Shown: in pieces, positions 1 to 9,203 of the stretch | How the letters are laid out: the number at the start of each line of letters is the position of its first letter | Numbering within the stretch: the stretch's first letter is position 1 | Assembly (NCBI RefSeq): GCF_004522175.1 | Contig: NZ_SDEB01000001.1 | Coordinates: forward strand, 283,925 to 347,924 | Origin: Paracoccus ravus | GTDB lineage: Bacteria; Pseudomonadota; Alphaproteobacteria; Rhodobacterales; Rhodobacteraceae | DNA: 64,000 nucleotides | Direction of reading: 5' to 3' | Translations under genes and position numbers: made by a program | The notes under the pieces: model-generated | What the model was told of the DNA's origin: nothing | Databases searched by the model: none | Seen by the model: the letters and a program-made list of their open reading frames with translations, nothing else

Positions 1-308
1 TCATCGCCCGCATCGAAACGGTTCGAGGCACCCAGCGCCTCGATCGCCTCGGCATAGGCGACCGAATCCATTTGCGCAGAGCCTTCTTCCAAAAGCGCGG
101 TCATCAGGTTGATCGCGCCGCGCTTTTCGGGCGCATCAAGGCTCGCGCCGCCCTTGAACATCAGGGAAAGCGCGGTGAAGGGGATCGAGTGATCTTCGAC
201 CAGCCAGGCCTTGATGCCACCGGGCGAGGTGATCTCTTGAATCTCGATGGCCCGGACGGGCAATGCGGCAAGGGCGACGAAGACAAAAGTGGCGAGCGCG
301 CGGATCAT
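1..308 (-). CDS. M16-family peptidase-like protein, inactive partner type (partial, 3' end outside window)
   Basis: Only the N-terminal ~102 residues are in the window; the gene runs off the left edge. A signal peptide is visible (hydrophobic residues 3-19, likely cut after VRA), so the protein is exported. The sequence aligns with the start of M16 zinc peptidases, but where an active enzyme has HxxEH this one reads NLMTALLEE, so it should not bind zinc. Paired genes with one active and one inactive M16 subunit are common in alphaproteobacteria, and the active partner lies directly upstream with an ATGA overlap. Inference: the two form a heterodimeric periplasmic peptidase. The C-terminal part cannot be judged. 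Confidence 0.8.
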   Translation of the reverse strand, partial: MIRALATFVFVALAALPVRAIEIQEITSPGGIKAWLVEDHSIPFTALSLMFKGGASLDAPEKRGAINLMTALLEEGSAQMDSVAYAEAIEALGASNRFDAGD

Positions 309-1693
309 TGGACGTCCTCGGCGGCGGGAAGAGTTGCGGTGGCAGCCTGAGCCTGGTCGGCGGCGGGCTCGGGCAGCAGCCATCCGGTGACCGATCCGGG
401 ACGGGCCAGGACAAGCTGGGCGGCGGCGCGGATGTCATCGGCCGTGACCGCGCCCAGAATATCGGGCCAGTCGTTCACATCCTCGACCGTCAGGCCCACC
501 GACAGGCCCTGGCCATAGTCATAGGCCCGGCCATGGGCGGAATCCTGGGCATAGATGCGCGAGGCCCGGATCTGGGTTTTGACCCGTTCGAGCTGCGCGG
601 CGTCGGGTCCGTCCTCCAGGAACTTCGTCAGCGCGGCGTCCAGCGCGGCTTCGGCATCGGCATTGCTGATCCCCGGCCCCGGCACCAGCGAGATCCCAAA
701 GGTCGTCGGGTCCACCGTCAGCCCGTCATAGCGGGCATCGACATAGAGCGCCTTGCCGGTCAGCACCAGATCACGGGCCAGAACCGAGGTCTGGGCCGAG
801 CCGGCCAGCAATTCGGCCAGCACGCTCAGCGCCGCGGCCTGTTTCTGCTCGCCGGCATTGCGTTCGGGCGCAAGGATGCTACGGGTCAGGACGGGCTGGG
901 CGACGCGGGGATCGCTGCGTTCGATCCGGCGGTCGGCGCGCTGCTCGGGCTCTTGCGGCCGGGGTTTGCGGGTGGTGTTTTCCTTGGGCGGAATGGGACC
1001 GTAGAATTGCTCGGCCAGTTCCTTGGCCTTTTCGGCGGTGACATCGCCCGCGATGATCAGAACCGCGTCATTCGGGGCATAATGCGCGTCATACCAGGCG
1101 ATGGCGTCGTCGCGGGTCAGCCCCTCCATCTCTTGACGCCAGCCGATGACCGGGCGGCCATAGGGGTGATTATAGAACTGGACCGCGCTGCGTTCCTCGG
1201 CAAATTGCGCGCCGGGATCGCTGTCGGTGCGCTGCGAGCGTTCTTCCAGCACGACCTGACGCTCGGCTTGCCAGTCATCCTCGCCGATCCTCAGATTCTG
1301 CATCCGGTCGGCTTCCATCTCCATGACCAGAGGCAGGCGGTCGGCGGCGATGCGCTGGAAATAGGCCGTGTAGTCGTAGCTGGTGAAGGCATTGTCCATG
1401 CCGCCATTGGCGGTGACGGTCTTGGAAAGCTCGCCTGGGCCAAGCTTGTCGGTGCCCTTGAACATCAGATGTTCGAGATAATGCGCGATGCCGGACTTGC
1501 CCGGCTGCTCATCGGCCGAGCCGATCTTGTACCAGACCATCTGGACGACGACCGGGGCGCGGTGATCCTCGATCACCACGGCCTCAAGGCCGTTATCCAG
1601 TTTGAAATGGCTGATCCCCTTGGGCATTTCGGCCAGCGACGGGGTCGCGGCCAGCGCCAGCGCAAGGGGCGAGAGGCGCATCAGGATATTCAT
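305..1693 (-). CDS. M16-family zinc peptidase, active subunit (periplasmic)
   Basis: A 462-residue protein with signal peptide (residues 1-21, ending PSLA) and the inverted zinc motif HYLEH at residues 71-75, with the usual downstream glutamate region (AERQVVLEER). This is the pitrilysin/processing-peptidase family, related to PqqL and mitochondrial processing peptidase. The frame stays open upstream, but the ATG at 1693 starts a proper signal peptide and has GGAG at a good distance, so it is preferred over 1753. The stop overlaps the next gene's ATG by four bases (ATGA), indicating translational coupling. Substrate unknown. Confidence 0.9.
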   Translation of the reverse strand: MNILMRLSPLALALAATPSLAEMPKGISHFKLDNGLEAVVIEDHRAPVVVQMVWYKIGSADEQPGKSGIAHYLEHLMFKGTDKLGPGELSKTVTANGGMDNAFTSYDYTAYFQRIAADRLPLVMEMEADRMQNLRIGEDDWQAERQVVLEERSQRTDSDPGAQFAEERSAVQFYNHPYGRPVIGWRQEMEGLTRDDAIAWYDAHYAPNDAVLIIAGDVTAEKAKELAEQFYGPIPPKENTTRKPRPQEPEQRADRRIERSDPRVAQPVLTRSILAPERNAGEQKQAAALSVLAELLAGSAQTSVLARDLVLTGKALYVDARYDGLTVDPTTFGISLVPGPGISNADAEAALDAALTKFLEDGPDAAQLERVKTQIRASRIYAQDSAHGRAYDYGQGLSVGLTVEDVNDWPDILGAVTADDIRAAAQLVLARPGSVTGWLLPEPAADQAQAATATLPAAEDVQ

Positions 1694-1785
1694 AAGCAGG
1701 CTCCGGTTCCGGGTCGCGTGACCGAAACTGCCCCGTGCGGGGCTGCCGCGCAAGTCAGCAGCCCGTCATCACCTCGTGATCGGGA

Positions 1786-2349
1786 TCAATCCCGCAAAAG
1801 CGACTCGGCCGAGGCCCGCGCGTCTTCGGACATGCGGTACTCTTCGGCCCGAGGCGGCGCTGCGGGCAGCCGCACCCCGGTCGGGCGCAAGCGCTGCTGT
1901 TCGGCCCAGCTGTCCAACGTCATCGATTCATAGGCGCGGTAATAGACATCCGTGCCTGCTAGGATCTCGAGCGCCCGGCGCGAATGGCGGCTACGCCAGT
2001 CCAGATCTTCTCGGGCGGCGATGATGCGGATCGCGGGATCGCGGCCAAAACGCGAGGCATGGTTGACCAAGGCCCCGTCCGCCGCACCAATGCCCTGCTG
2101 CGCCAAAGCGCCGGGGTTCCCGCCCAGGGCCGCTACGGCATCCGCCTCGGGGGTCGGGTCGGTGATGTTCGTGCCGCCCGGCGTAGGCGAGGGCAGCACG
2201 GCCAGATCCGGCGGCATCGACAAGGCCTTGGTCGGAAGGATCGAGAACTCATCCGGGCTGGAACGGCCCGACTGCGTGTTCATCAGCTGCGGATCGTTGC
2301 TGCAAGCGCCCAGAAGCAGCATGGTCATTGTCAGCGCGATCGCTCGCAT
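1786..2349 (-). CDS. DUF3035-type outer-membrane lipoprotein
   Basis: A 187-residue protein with a short hydrophobic leader and a lipobox (LLGAC, cysteine at residue 16), so it should be lipidated and membrane-anchored. The rest is Pro/Ala-rich and low in recognisable motifs. It matches my knowledge of the DUF3035 family, which in Rhodobacteraceae sits between lspA and an M16 peptidase pair, as here. Fittingly, lspA, the peptidase that processes lipoprotein signals, is immediately upstream on the same strand. Function is unknown; a role in outer-membrane assembly is speculation. Confidence 0.75.
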   Translation of the reverse strand: MRAIALTMTMLLLGACSNDPQLMNTQSGRSSPDEFSILPTKALSMPPDLAVLPSPTPGGTNITDPTPEADAVAALGGNPGALAQQGIGAADGALVNHASRFGRDPAIRIIAAREDLDWRSRHSRRALEILAGTDVYYRAYESMTLDSWAEQQRLRPTGVRLPAAPPRAEEYRMSEDARASAESLLRD

Positions 2350-2381
2350 TTCCGGTCCCTCGCCTTGGTCTTGGGCCGTGT

Positions 2382-3092
2382 TTAACGTGAATTCCCGGCC
2401 CCGTCACGCGGCTTCTGGCCTGGCTCGTCAAGCCCCAGCTTGCCCTGACCTGCCTCGGTCGCGGCATCAGGCTCGGTCTTGGCGCGCGGTGCGGGGGCCT
2501 TGGGCGCGCGGGCCTTGGGCGGCTGTCGACGCGCGGTTTTCTTCTCCGCAGCCTCGGGCGGTTGAAACACCAGTCCAAGCGCGCCGATGAAGATCGCGAT
2601 ATCGGCCAGGTTGAAGCTATAGGGATTGCGCCAGCCCGGCAGCGACATGTTCAGGAAATCCGCGACCGCGCCATAGACCAGCCGGTCCACCACATTGCCG
2701 AGCGCCCCGCCGATCAGAAGACCCGCCGAGATCCGCGCCAGCCGCCCGGTCTTGGCGCGGCCAAGCCAGATCGCCACCCAAAGGCAGACCGCGAGGGCGA
2801 TGCCGATCAGCACCCAGCGCATCACATCGATCTCGCTGGAGAACAGGCCGAAATTCATCCCCTGATTCCAGGCCATGCGCAGGTTCAGCCAGGGGTCGAT
2901 GACGTCGATCTCGCGCAGCTGGTCCAGATGCAGCAGATGCACGACGACATATTTCAGAAGCTGGTCGGCCAGAAATATCGCCGCAGCGGTGATGCTCACC
3001 ACCCTCCACGCCGAGGGCGCGGGCTTGGTGCCCGCCCGCCGGCGCGGCGCGGTTGGCGATTTCCGCGGTTTGCTTGCGGGAGGCATGGCCAT
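2382..3092 (-). CDS. lspA: Lipoprotein signal peptidase (signal peptidase II)
   Basis: Inner-membrane aspartic protease that removes the signal peptide of prolipoproteins after lipidation of the +1 cysteine. Four hydrophobic segments lie between residues ~30 and 190; the two catalytic aspartates are in GNVVDR and NLADI, and the MAWNQGMNFG box is also typical. At 236 residues it is longer than the usual ~160: there is a ~28-residue basic Pro/Lys N-terminal extension and a ~60-residue Ala/Pro/Lys-rich C-terminal tail. The ATG shares its A with the purH stop (TGATG), which supports this start over the one two codons later. Confidence 0.95.
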   Translation of the reverse strand: MAMPPASKPRKSPTAPRRRAGTKPAPSAWRVVSITAAAIFLADQLLKYVVVHLLHLDQLREIDVIDPWLNLRMAWNQGMNFGLFSSEIDVMRWVLIGIALAVCLWVAIWLGRAKTGRLARISAGLLIGGALGNVVDRLVYGAVADFLNMSLPGWRNPYSFNLADIAIFIGALGLVFQPPEAAEKKTARRQPPKARAPKAPAPRAKTEPDAATEAGQGKLGLDEPGQKPRDGAGNSR

Positions 3093-4681
3093 CAGTGACG
3101 GAAATGCCGTTGGCCGGTAAAGACCATGGCCAGACCCAGACGGTCGGCGGCCTCGATCACCTCGGCATCACGCATCGAGCCACCCGGCTGGATCACGGCT
3201 TTCGCGCCAGCAGCAGCGAGGGCCTCGATCCCGTCGGCAAAGGGGAAGAACGCATCCGACGAGACCGCCGAGCCGTTGGTCAGCGCCTCGGACAGACCCA
3301 GCGCCTCGGCCATGTCCTCGGATTTGCGCTTGCCGATGCGGGTCGAATCGACCCGGCTCATCTGGCCGGCGCCGACGCCCACGGTCGCGCCGTCCTTGAC
3401 ATAGACGATGGCGTTCGACTTGACGTGCTTGGCGACGGTCCATGCGAAAAGCAGGTCGTCCAACTCCTCGGCAGAGGGCTGGCGCTTGGTCACGACCTTC
3501 AGATCGTCACGCGAGACACGGCCATTGTCGCGGCCCTGCACAAGGAAGCCGCCCGCCACTTGGCGGAACGAGGTCCCCGCCGCCGCCGGGTCGGGCAGAC
3601 CGCCCGTGGTCAGCAGACGCAGGTTCTTCTTCGCGGCAAAGATCTCGCGGGCTTCCTCGGTCGCGTCGGGGGCAATGACGACTTCGGTGAAGATCTCGGT
3701 GATGGCGCGGGCAGTATCGGCATCCAGCGTGCAGTTCAGCGCGACGATGCCGCCAAAGGCCGAGGTGCGGTCGCAGTCATAGGCGCGACGATAGGCCTCG
3801 ACGGCGGTTGCGCCACGCGCGACGCCGCAGGGATTGGCGTGCTTGATGATCGCGACGGCCGGGCCTTCGGCCGGGTCGAACTCGGCGACCAGTTCGAAAG
3901 CCGCGTCGGTGTCGTTGATGTTGTTGTAGCTGAGTTCCTTGCCCTGCCATTGCTTGGCGGTGGCAACGCCCGCGCGCTCGGAGCCGTCCTTGTAGAAGGC
4001 AGCCGACTGATGCGGGTTCTCGCCATAGCGCAGACCTTGGGCCAACTCGCCCGAGAAGCTGCGGCGGCGCGGGTTTTCCTCGCCAATGGCTTGCGCCATC
4101 CAGCCGGAAACTGCCGCGTCATAGGCGGCGGTGCGGGCATAGGCGAGCTGCGCCTGACGCTGGCGGAAGGCATAGCGGGTGGTGTCGTCATTCGCGTCCA
4201 GTTCGGCCAGCACGGCAGCATAGTCCTGGACATCGACGACGACGGTGACGAAAGCATGGTTCTTCGAGGCCGCGCGGATCATCGCCGGGCCGCCGATATC
4301 GATATTCTCGATGCAATCGTCGTAATCGGCGCCTTTCGCGACGGTCTCTTCGAAGGGATAGAGGTTCACGACCAGCAGGTCGATCATGCCGATGCCATGC
4401 GAATTCGCCGCAGCCATGTGCTCGGCATTGTCGCGCAGCGCCAGCAACCCACCATGCACGACCGGATGCAGCGTCTTGACGCGGCCATCCATCATTTCGG
4501 GAAAGCCGGTGACCTGCGCCACGTCGATCACCGAAAGCCCTGCCTCGCGCAGCGCCTTGGCGGTGCCGCCGGTGGACAGCAGCTCGACGCCGCGCGCGGC
4601 CAGCGCACGGGCAAAATCGATCAGGCCGGTCTTGTCGGAAACGGAAATCAGCGCACGCTTGAGCGGAATGCGGTCGGTCAT
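3092..4681 (-). CDS. purH: Bifunctional AICAR transformylase / IMP cyclohydrolase
   Basis: Catalyses the last two steps of purine synthesis: formylation of AICAR from 10-formyl-THF, then ring closure to IMP. The N-terminal MGS-like cyclohydrolase domain (residues ~1-150, start [11 protein letters not shown]) and the transformylase domain, with its IIKHANPCG motif, are both complete. Length is 529 residues, the normal size. The frame extends 14 codons further upstream, but the ATG at 4681 gives the canonical N-terminus. It is followed at once by lspA with a one-base overlap and preceded by the heparinase-like gene after 38 bp. Confidence 0.97.
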   Translation of the reverse strand: MTDRIPLKRALISVSDKTGLIDFARALAARGVELLSTGGTAKALREAGLSVIDVAQVTGFPEMMDGRVKTLHPVVHGGLLALRDNAEHMAAANSHGIGMIDLLVVNLYPFEETVAKGADYDDCIENIDIGGPAMIRAASKNHAFVTVVVDVQDYAAVLAELDANDDTTRYAFRQRQAQLAYARTAAYDAAVSGWMAQAIGEENPRRRSFSGELAQGLRYGENPHQSAAFYKDGSERAGVATAKQWQGKELSYNNINDTDAAFELVAEFDPAEGPAVAIIKHANPCGVARGATAVEAYRRAYDCDRTSAFGGIVALNCTLDADTARAITEIFTEVVIAPDATEEAREIFAAKKNLRLLTTGGLPDPAAAGTSFRQVAGGFLVQGRDNGRVSRDDLKVVTKRQPSAEELDDLLFAWTVAKHVKSNAIVYVKDGATVGVGAGQMSRVDSTRIGKRKSEDMAEALGLSEALTNGSAVSSDAFFPFADGIEALAAAGAKAVIQPGGSMRDAEVIEAADRLGLAMVFTGQRHFRH

Positions 4682-4719
4682 CGGTCGGAGGCCCCGTAAT
4701 GGATCGCGGATTTGGCCAG

Positions 4720-6366
4720 TCACCTAGCGCCGGAACGCGCCAAGGTCCAGCCGATCTGGATGGCCCGGCCGTGCAAACGCGCCGAAAGCACGATCTGGCG
4801 CGAGGGCCGCGGCTCGGCCTGGCTGCGATCCAAGAGGCAACTGGCCTCCAGACGGGCCACACCGACGCCGTCATGGCTGAACTGCCAGTGGTCTCCGCCG
4901 GGCAAGGTCAGATGAATCAAATCGCCCTGCGCAAGCGCCTCGATATCGGGGTGAAGGTGAAAGCGGATATCAAATCCCAGCCCCTCGGACGTTCGGGTAT
5001 GGTCAAGGCGCGACTGCGCACTGGCATCCAGCGCCGCCAGCGAATCCTCGCCCTGCAAGGTTGCGCCGTCAGGCGCGAGCCAAAGTTCGCGCAAATGGGT
5101 CAGGCCGTGGCTCTCAAGCCAGCCATCATGGCCCGAAAGCAGATGCGCGGGTTCGGTCGAATGGGCCGGGCCGCAATCGGGCGCGGTCAGGTTCCCCAGC
5201 GCGTCACAATCCCCCGCCCAGACCAGCGTCGGGCGCTCGGTCAGGATATCGGGCTCGCCCTCTTGCCGGTTGGGATTGAGCCGCGACGACGAGAGACCTT
5301 CGAGGCACAGCGCGGAATGGCAGGGCGTGGCGCGGCTGGCCTTGGCCCAAAGCGGGCCGAACCCGTCGCCGGGGCCGCAATTCACGATCAGCGGCTGGCG
5401 CGCCACGGTCAGTTCAAAGGCCAGGGTCGAGGCATGGGCGCGGAACGCCGCGGGTCCCGCGGGCGGGGCCGCGGCGTCAAGGATCAGCGTCGTGCGGGCG
5501 CGCACCATGCGGGCAAATCCCATTGCCAACCCGTGGACGGGCAGCGCCGCGCCTTCGGCCGCGCGCAGGCAGCGGTCGAGCCGACCCGCGGCCCCCCGAC
5601 CGCCGCCGTGGAAACTGGGCAAGGCCCCATCGGCATGGCGCAATCCGCGCAGGATCGGCGCAAGCTGCGCGATGACGCTGCGCAATTCCGGGGGCGAGGC
5701 GTGCCCGGCCTCGTCGGCGGTCTCCTGCGCCCAGACCAGCAGGGCCATGGCCTCGAGCAGATCCTCGGGCGAGCGCGTGGCCGAGAGTGTCTCGACCCCC
5801 ATTGCATCGGCCTCTTCGGCCAGCGCGATCAGGGCAGGTGCCGCCACTGCCTGCCGATCGCGCAGCGACATCGCCCCAATGGCCAGCCCCGCCAATGCCT
5901 CGAGCCGGGGCAGCCCGTCGGGGCAGTCATACCATGTCGCGCGCAGATGGGTCAGATGCTGGTCCAGGGCGCGGAAATAGGGTTCCGCCCCGTCGCGATC
6001 CAGGCCCGGCAGGATCATCCCGGCGTGAAAGATCCAGTGCAACACCCGCCGCCCTGCGACCGAGGCCTGCCATTCGGGCGCGTCGCCATGCGCCTGCCTG
6101 TGCCGCCTCAGCCAATGCAGGACATGGTGCTGCGCCACCGCGCGGGCCTTGGGCGAGCCGACCGCGGCCAGATCGTCGAGCCAGCCAAAGCCATGCAGCT
6201 CGTCCGCCACCGAGGGCGGCATGTCATTGTCGAAGAAACCGCCCGTCAGCGTCAGACCGCCCAGATGCAGCTTGCCTTCCAGGATCTCTTCGCCACGACC
6301 GGAATGGCCGATGGCCTTGGGCTCGGGCCGGCGCAGGAAACCGCGAGGGGAAGGCGTGTCATTCAT
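4720..6366 (-). CDS. Heparinase II/III family protein
   Basis: A 548-residue protein with no clear signal peptide. The N-terminal half is an alpha-helical toroid-like region ([25 protein letters not shown]), and the C-terminal half (from ~residue 300) resembles the beta-sandwich heparinase II/III domain. In Rhodobacteraceae a gene of this type commonly lies between rsmB and purH, as here. The family contains polysaccharide lyases, but whether this conserved intracellular member degrades a glycan is not known. Assignment is by family resemblance. Confidence 0.8.
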   Translation of the reverse strand: MNDTPSPRGFLRRPEPKAIGHSGRGEEILEGKLHLGGLTLTGGFFDNDMPPSVADELHGFGWLDDLAAVGSPKARAVAQHHVLHWLRRHRQAHGDAPEWQASVAGRRVLHWIFHAGMILPGLDRDGAEPYFRALDQHLTHLRATWYDCPDGLPRLEALAGLAIGAMSLRDRQAVAAPALIALAEEADAMGVETLSATRSPEDLLEAMALLVWAQETADEAGHASPPELRSVIAQLAPILRGLRHADGALPSFHGGGRGAAGRLDRCLRAAEGAALPVHGLAMGFARMVRARTTLILDAAAPPAGPAAFRAHASTLAFELTVARQPLIVNCGPGDGFGPLWAKASRATPCHSALCLEGLSSSRLNPNRQEGEPDILTERPTLVWAGDCDALGNLTAPDCGPAHSTEPAHLLSGHDGWLESHGLTHLRELWLAPDGATLQGEDSLAALDASAQSRLDHTRTSEGLGFDIRFHLHPDIEALAQGDLIHLTLPGGDHWQFSHDGVGVARLEASCLLDRSQAEPRPSRQIVLSARLHGRAIQIGWTLARSGAR

Positions 6367-6405
6367 CTGTGTCGCATTCGCTGGAACACGACAAGATTAG
6401 GACTT

Positions 6406-7668
6406 CTAAACGGATTTTCGCAAGCGCGCGATAAAGAACCCGTCCATGCCGCCGCGTTCCGGCCACAGGTCGGGGCGCAGCCGCAACCCGCCTTGCGCGG
6501 TCAGCCATTCCGGCGCAATGCCGGGCGCGGTGGCAGGCTCGGCGGTCACCTCGGGATGACGGGCGAGCGTCGCGGCCAGTTGCTCTTCGCCCTCGGCCGG
6601 ATGCAGCGAGCAGGTCGCGAAGACCAGCCGCCCTCCGGGTTTCAAGAGGCTCAGCGCATGGTCGATCAGGCGGGCCTGCAACGCGGCCAGTTCCGGGATC
6701 GCGCTGCCGTCGCGGATCAGCGGCAATTCGGGATGGCGGCGGATCGTGCCGGTGGCGGAACAGGGCGCATCGAGCAGGATCGCGTCGAGCGGCGCATCGG
6801 GTCGCCATTCCAGCGCATCCCCGGCGACAAGCGTCGCCGAAAGCCCGCAACGCGCCAGATTTTCGGCCACGCGGGCAAGCCGGGCTTCGGAAATATCGAG
6901 CGCCGTGACATCGGCCCCGGCTGCCGCAAGCTGCAGGGTCTTGCCGCCCGGAGCCGCGCAGATATCGGCGATGCGCTCGCCCGGCTTGGGGTCGAGAACC
7001 CGCACTGCCAGCGCGGCAGCCGCGTCCTGCACCCACCACTCTCCAGCCTCATAGCCATCGAGCGCGGTGACCTGCGTGCCCGCAGGCAGGCGGAACGAGC
7101 CGGTCGGCAGCGCCTCGCCCGGCGCGATGCCGGATTTCGCGGTCAGGTCCAGAGGCGCGCCAGCCTCATGGGCGGCCTCGATGGCGCGGGTGATGTCGCG
7201 ACCCCAAGCGCCGACGACAGGGGCGCGCAGCCAGCCCGGCATTTTCTGCGGCGGCAGCTTTTCCCAAACCTCGCTGGCCGCCGAGGCCTTGCGCAGAACT
7301 GCATTCACCATGCCCGCCGCTGCCTGCCCCTTGCCGCCCAGCCCGCGGCAGATCGTCACGGCGGCATTGACCGCGCCATGCGGGGCCTCGCCCAGAGCCA
7401 GCATCTCGACGGTGGCAAGACGCAGAAGGCGGCGGATCTCGGGCCGGGGCTTTCGCGCGAGCATCGGCGCAAGCAGCGCATCGGCGCGCTCGCCCCGGCG
7501 CAGGACCTCCAGCGCGAGGCGACGCGCCCGCGCGCGTTCCGAGGGCGAAAGCCGCTCGTTCACCGCCGCTGCTTCGTCCAGCGTCGCGCCCTCCTCAACC
7601 GCCGCCAGCAGTCTCAATGCCCCCAATCGGGACGCATCACCGCGTTCCGTTTTGCGCGTCTTGTCCAT
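6406..7668 (-). CDS. rsmB: 16S rRNA (cytosine-C5)-methyltransferase RsmB
   Basis: SAM-dependent m5C methyltransferase of the RsmB/Sun family, acting on small-subunit rRNA (C967 in E. coli). An N-terminal NusB-like RNA-binding domain (residues ~1-135) is followed by the Rossmann methyltransferase domain with the SAM motif ICAAPGGKT and the two catalytic cysteine motifs DAPCSATG and ATCSLHP. Length 420 is normal. It starts the long minus-strand gene run that ends at the left edge and is divergent from the small SdhAF4-like gene, with 54 bp between them for both promoters. Confidence 0.95.
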   Translation of the reverse strand: MDKTRKTERGDASRLGALRLLAAVEEGATLDEAAAVNERLSPSERARARRLALEVLRRGERADALLAPMLARKPRPEIRRLLRLATVEMLALGEAPHGAVNAAVTICRGLGGKGQAAAGMVNAVLRKASAASEVWEKLPPQKMPGWLRAPVVGAWGRDITRAIEAAHEAGAPLDLTAKSGIAPGEALPTGSFRLPAGTQVTALDGYEAGEWWVQDAAAALAVRVLDPKPGERIADICAAPGGKTLQLAAAGADVTALDISEARLARVAENLARCGLSATLVAGDALEWRPDAPLDAILLDAPCSATGTIRRHPELPLIRDGSAIPELAALQARLIDHALSLLKPGGRLVFATCSLHPAEGEEQLAATLARHPEVTAEPATAPGIAPEWLTAQGGLRLRPDLWPERGGMDGFFIARLRKSV

Positions 7669-7722
7669 CTGCGCCCCCTTGCCTAGATTGCCCCCGTCTA
7701 GCGTGATGCAGGGAAAACCGCC

Positions 7723-7896
7723 ATGACCGACCGCAAGGATCTGCCCCCCGAGGCCCTCCGCGCCCTCGCCGAGGCCGAGGAACGCCGCCGTAACGCGGCA
7801 CCGCTGAACCTCCCCGAGGAACTGGGCGGCCGCGACGGCCCAGAGCCCGTGCGCTATGGCGATTACGAGAAAAAGGGCATCTGCGTCGATTTCTGA
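7723..7896 (+). CDS. SdhAF4-like succinate dehydrogenase assembly factor (DUF1674)
   Basis: A 57-residue protein. Its C-terminus (GPEPVRYGDYEKKGICVDF) is the hallmark of the DUF1674/SdhAF4 family, which in eukaryotes assists maturation of the flavinylated SdhA subunit of succinate dehydrogenase. The N-terminal part is a charged helix rich in Ala and Glu. The start ATG at 7723 follows AGGGAAAA at suitable spacing. It stands alone, divergent from rsmB; no sdh genes are in the window. Confidence 0.85.
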   Translation: MTDRKDLPPEALRALAEAEERRRNAAPLNLPEELGGRDGPEPVRYGDYEKKGICVDF

Positions 7897-8009
7897 CGCG
7901 TTGCGCCCCGCCGCTGGCGATTGTGTGATCAGCCGCAGCCGCGTCGTTTACTTGCCATTGGGCTTTGCGGGCTAAACAGTCAGCAAGAAAGAACCGCAAG
8001 GAACGGCAG

Positions 8010-9203
8010 ATGAGCAAAGGTGACAGGATGTCCGGATGGGTGGCGATGCTGCTTGTCGTCGGGCTGGCCTCGACCCCCGCATGGGCGCAACAGCGCGGCG
8101 CGCGCGGATCGCAGGGTCCGATCGAGGTTGGGGTGATGACCACGGCCGAAGAAGAGGTGCCCTATACGATCACCTTGCCCGGCCGGGCCATCGCCTATCA
8201 GCAGACCGCGATACGCCCGCAGGTCGGCGGCGAGATCCTTGAGGTCACCTATGATCCCGGCCAGCCGGTCAAGGCGGGCGACGTGCTGTTCCGCATCGAC
8301 CCCGAGACCTTGGAAGCCGCGCTTGCCGCCGCCGAGGCCAGCGTCGCCGGGGCCGAGGCCAGCCTGACCGAGGCAGAGAACACCGTCACCCGCTATCGCA
8401 GGCTCGAAGGCTCGGGCGTCTCGGCCGTGGATCGCGCCGCCGCCGAGGTGGCGCTGAAACAGGCAGAAGCCGCGCTGAAAGCCGCGCAGGCCGCGCGCGA
8501 CACCGCCCAGCTTTCGTTGGACCGGACGCGTATCCTCAGTCCGATCGACGGCATGGCGGATGTGGCGGATGTCTCGGTGGGCGATCTTGTGACAGCCAAC
8601 CAGTCCGAGGCCCTGACCACCATCACCCAACTTGATCCGATCTACGTCGATGTCTCGCAATCCAGCGCCAGCATCCTGCGCAACCGGTCGCGCTTTGACA
8701 GCGGTGAATTGATCCGCAACCGCGAGGTGCAGGCCCATATGACGCTGGAAACCGGCGACGAATATCAGGGCGCGGGCCGGATCGTCAGCCCCGGCATCCT
8801 CGTCTCGCCGACCACGGGAACCGTGCCGATCCGGCTGCAATTCGACAATCCCGACCGGATGATTCTGCCGGGGCAGTTCCTGCGGGTGCAGATGACGCTT
8901 GGCTCGACGCGCGCGGTCCTGGTGCCGCAGCGCGCGACCAAACGTGGCTCGGATGGCACGCTGACGGCCTATGTCGTGCGCGACGGCAAGGCCCAGCAGA
9001 TCACGTTGAGCGAGCAGGGCAGCTATCGCAACAGCTGGATCGTGACCCAGGGCGTCAGCCCCGGCGAAGCGCTTGTGCTGGACGGGCTCGACAATCTGCG
9101 CGCCGGGGCCGAGGTCAAGACAGTCCCGGTCCGCATCGACGAGCAGGGCGTCGTCCGCGAAGTCAAGGCCGCGTCGCAGGACAATTCGACGGTCAGCAAC
9201 TGA
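8010..9203 (+). CDS. RND efflux pump periplasmic adaptor (membrane fusion protein)
   Basis: A 397-residue HlyD/AcrA-type adaptor. It has a signal peptide (residues ~1-27, ending AWA), a lipoyl half-domain (IRPQVGGEILEV), a long alanine-rich coiled-coil hairpin (residues ~95-160, heptad-like AEAALKAAQAA), the second lipoyl half (ILSPIDGMADV) and beta-barrel and membrane-proximal domains. The ATG at 8010 is chosen over 7965 because it has AAGGA upstream and gives a clean signal peptide. Its stop shares a base with the start of the RND transporter (TGATG), so both are made as a unit. The outer-membrane channel is not adjacent; a TolC homologue lies at 17435. Confidence 0.93.
   Translation: MSKGDRMSGWVAMLLVVGLASTPAWAQQRGARGSQGPIEVGVMTTAEEEVPYTITLPGRAIAYQQTAIRPQVGGEILEVTYDPGQPVKAGDVLFRIDPETLEAALAAAEASVAGAEASLTEAENTVTRYRRLEGSGVSAVDRAAAEVALKQAEAALKAAQAARDTAQLSLDRTRILSPIDGMADVADVSVGDLVTANQSEALTTITQLDPIYVDVSQSSASILRNRSRFDSGELIRNREVQAHMTLETGDEYQGAGRIVSPGILVSPTTGTVPIRLQFDNPDRMILPGQFLRVQMTLGSTRAVLVPQRATKRGSDGTLTAYVVRDGKAQQITLSEQGSYRNSWIVTQGVSPGEALVLDGLDNLRAGAEVKTVPVRIDEQGVVREVKAASQDNSTVSN

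Noticed and set aside
263..1933. A 556-codon plus-strand frame opposite the M16 peptidase
   Set aside because: Covers a clearly real peptidase gene and has shadow composition.
4699..7686. A 995-codon open frame on the plus strand opposite rsmB and the heparinase-like gene
   Set aside because: Arg/Gly/Gln-rich, no family resemblance, no ribosome site; a typical antisense shadow in high-GC DNA.
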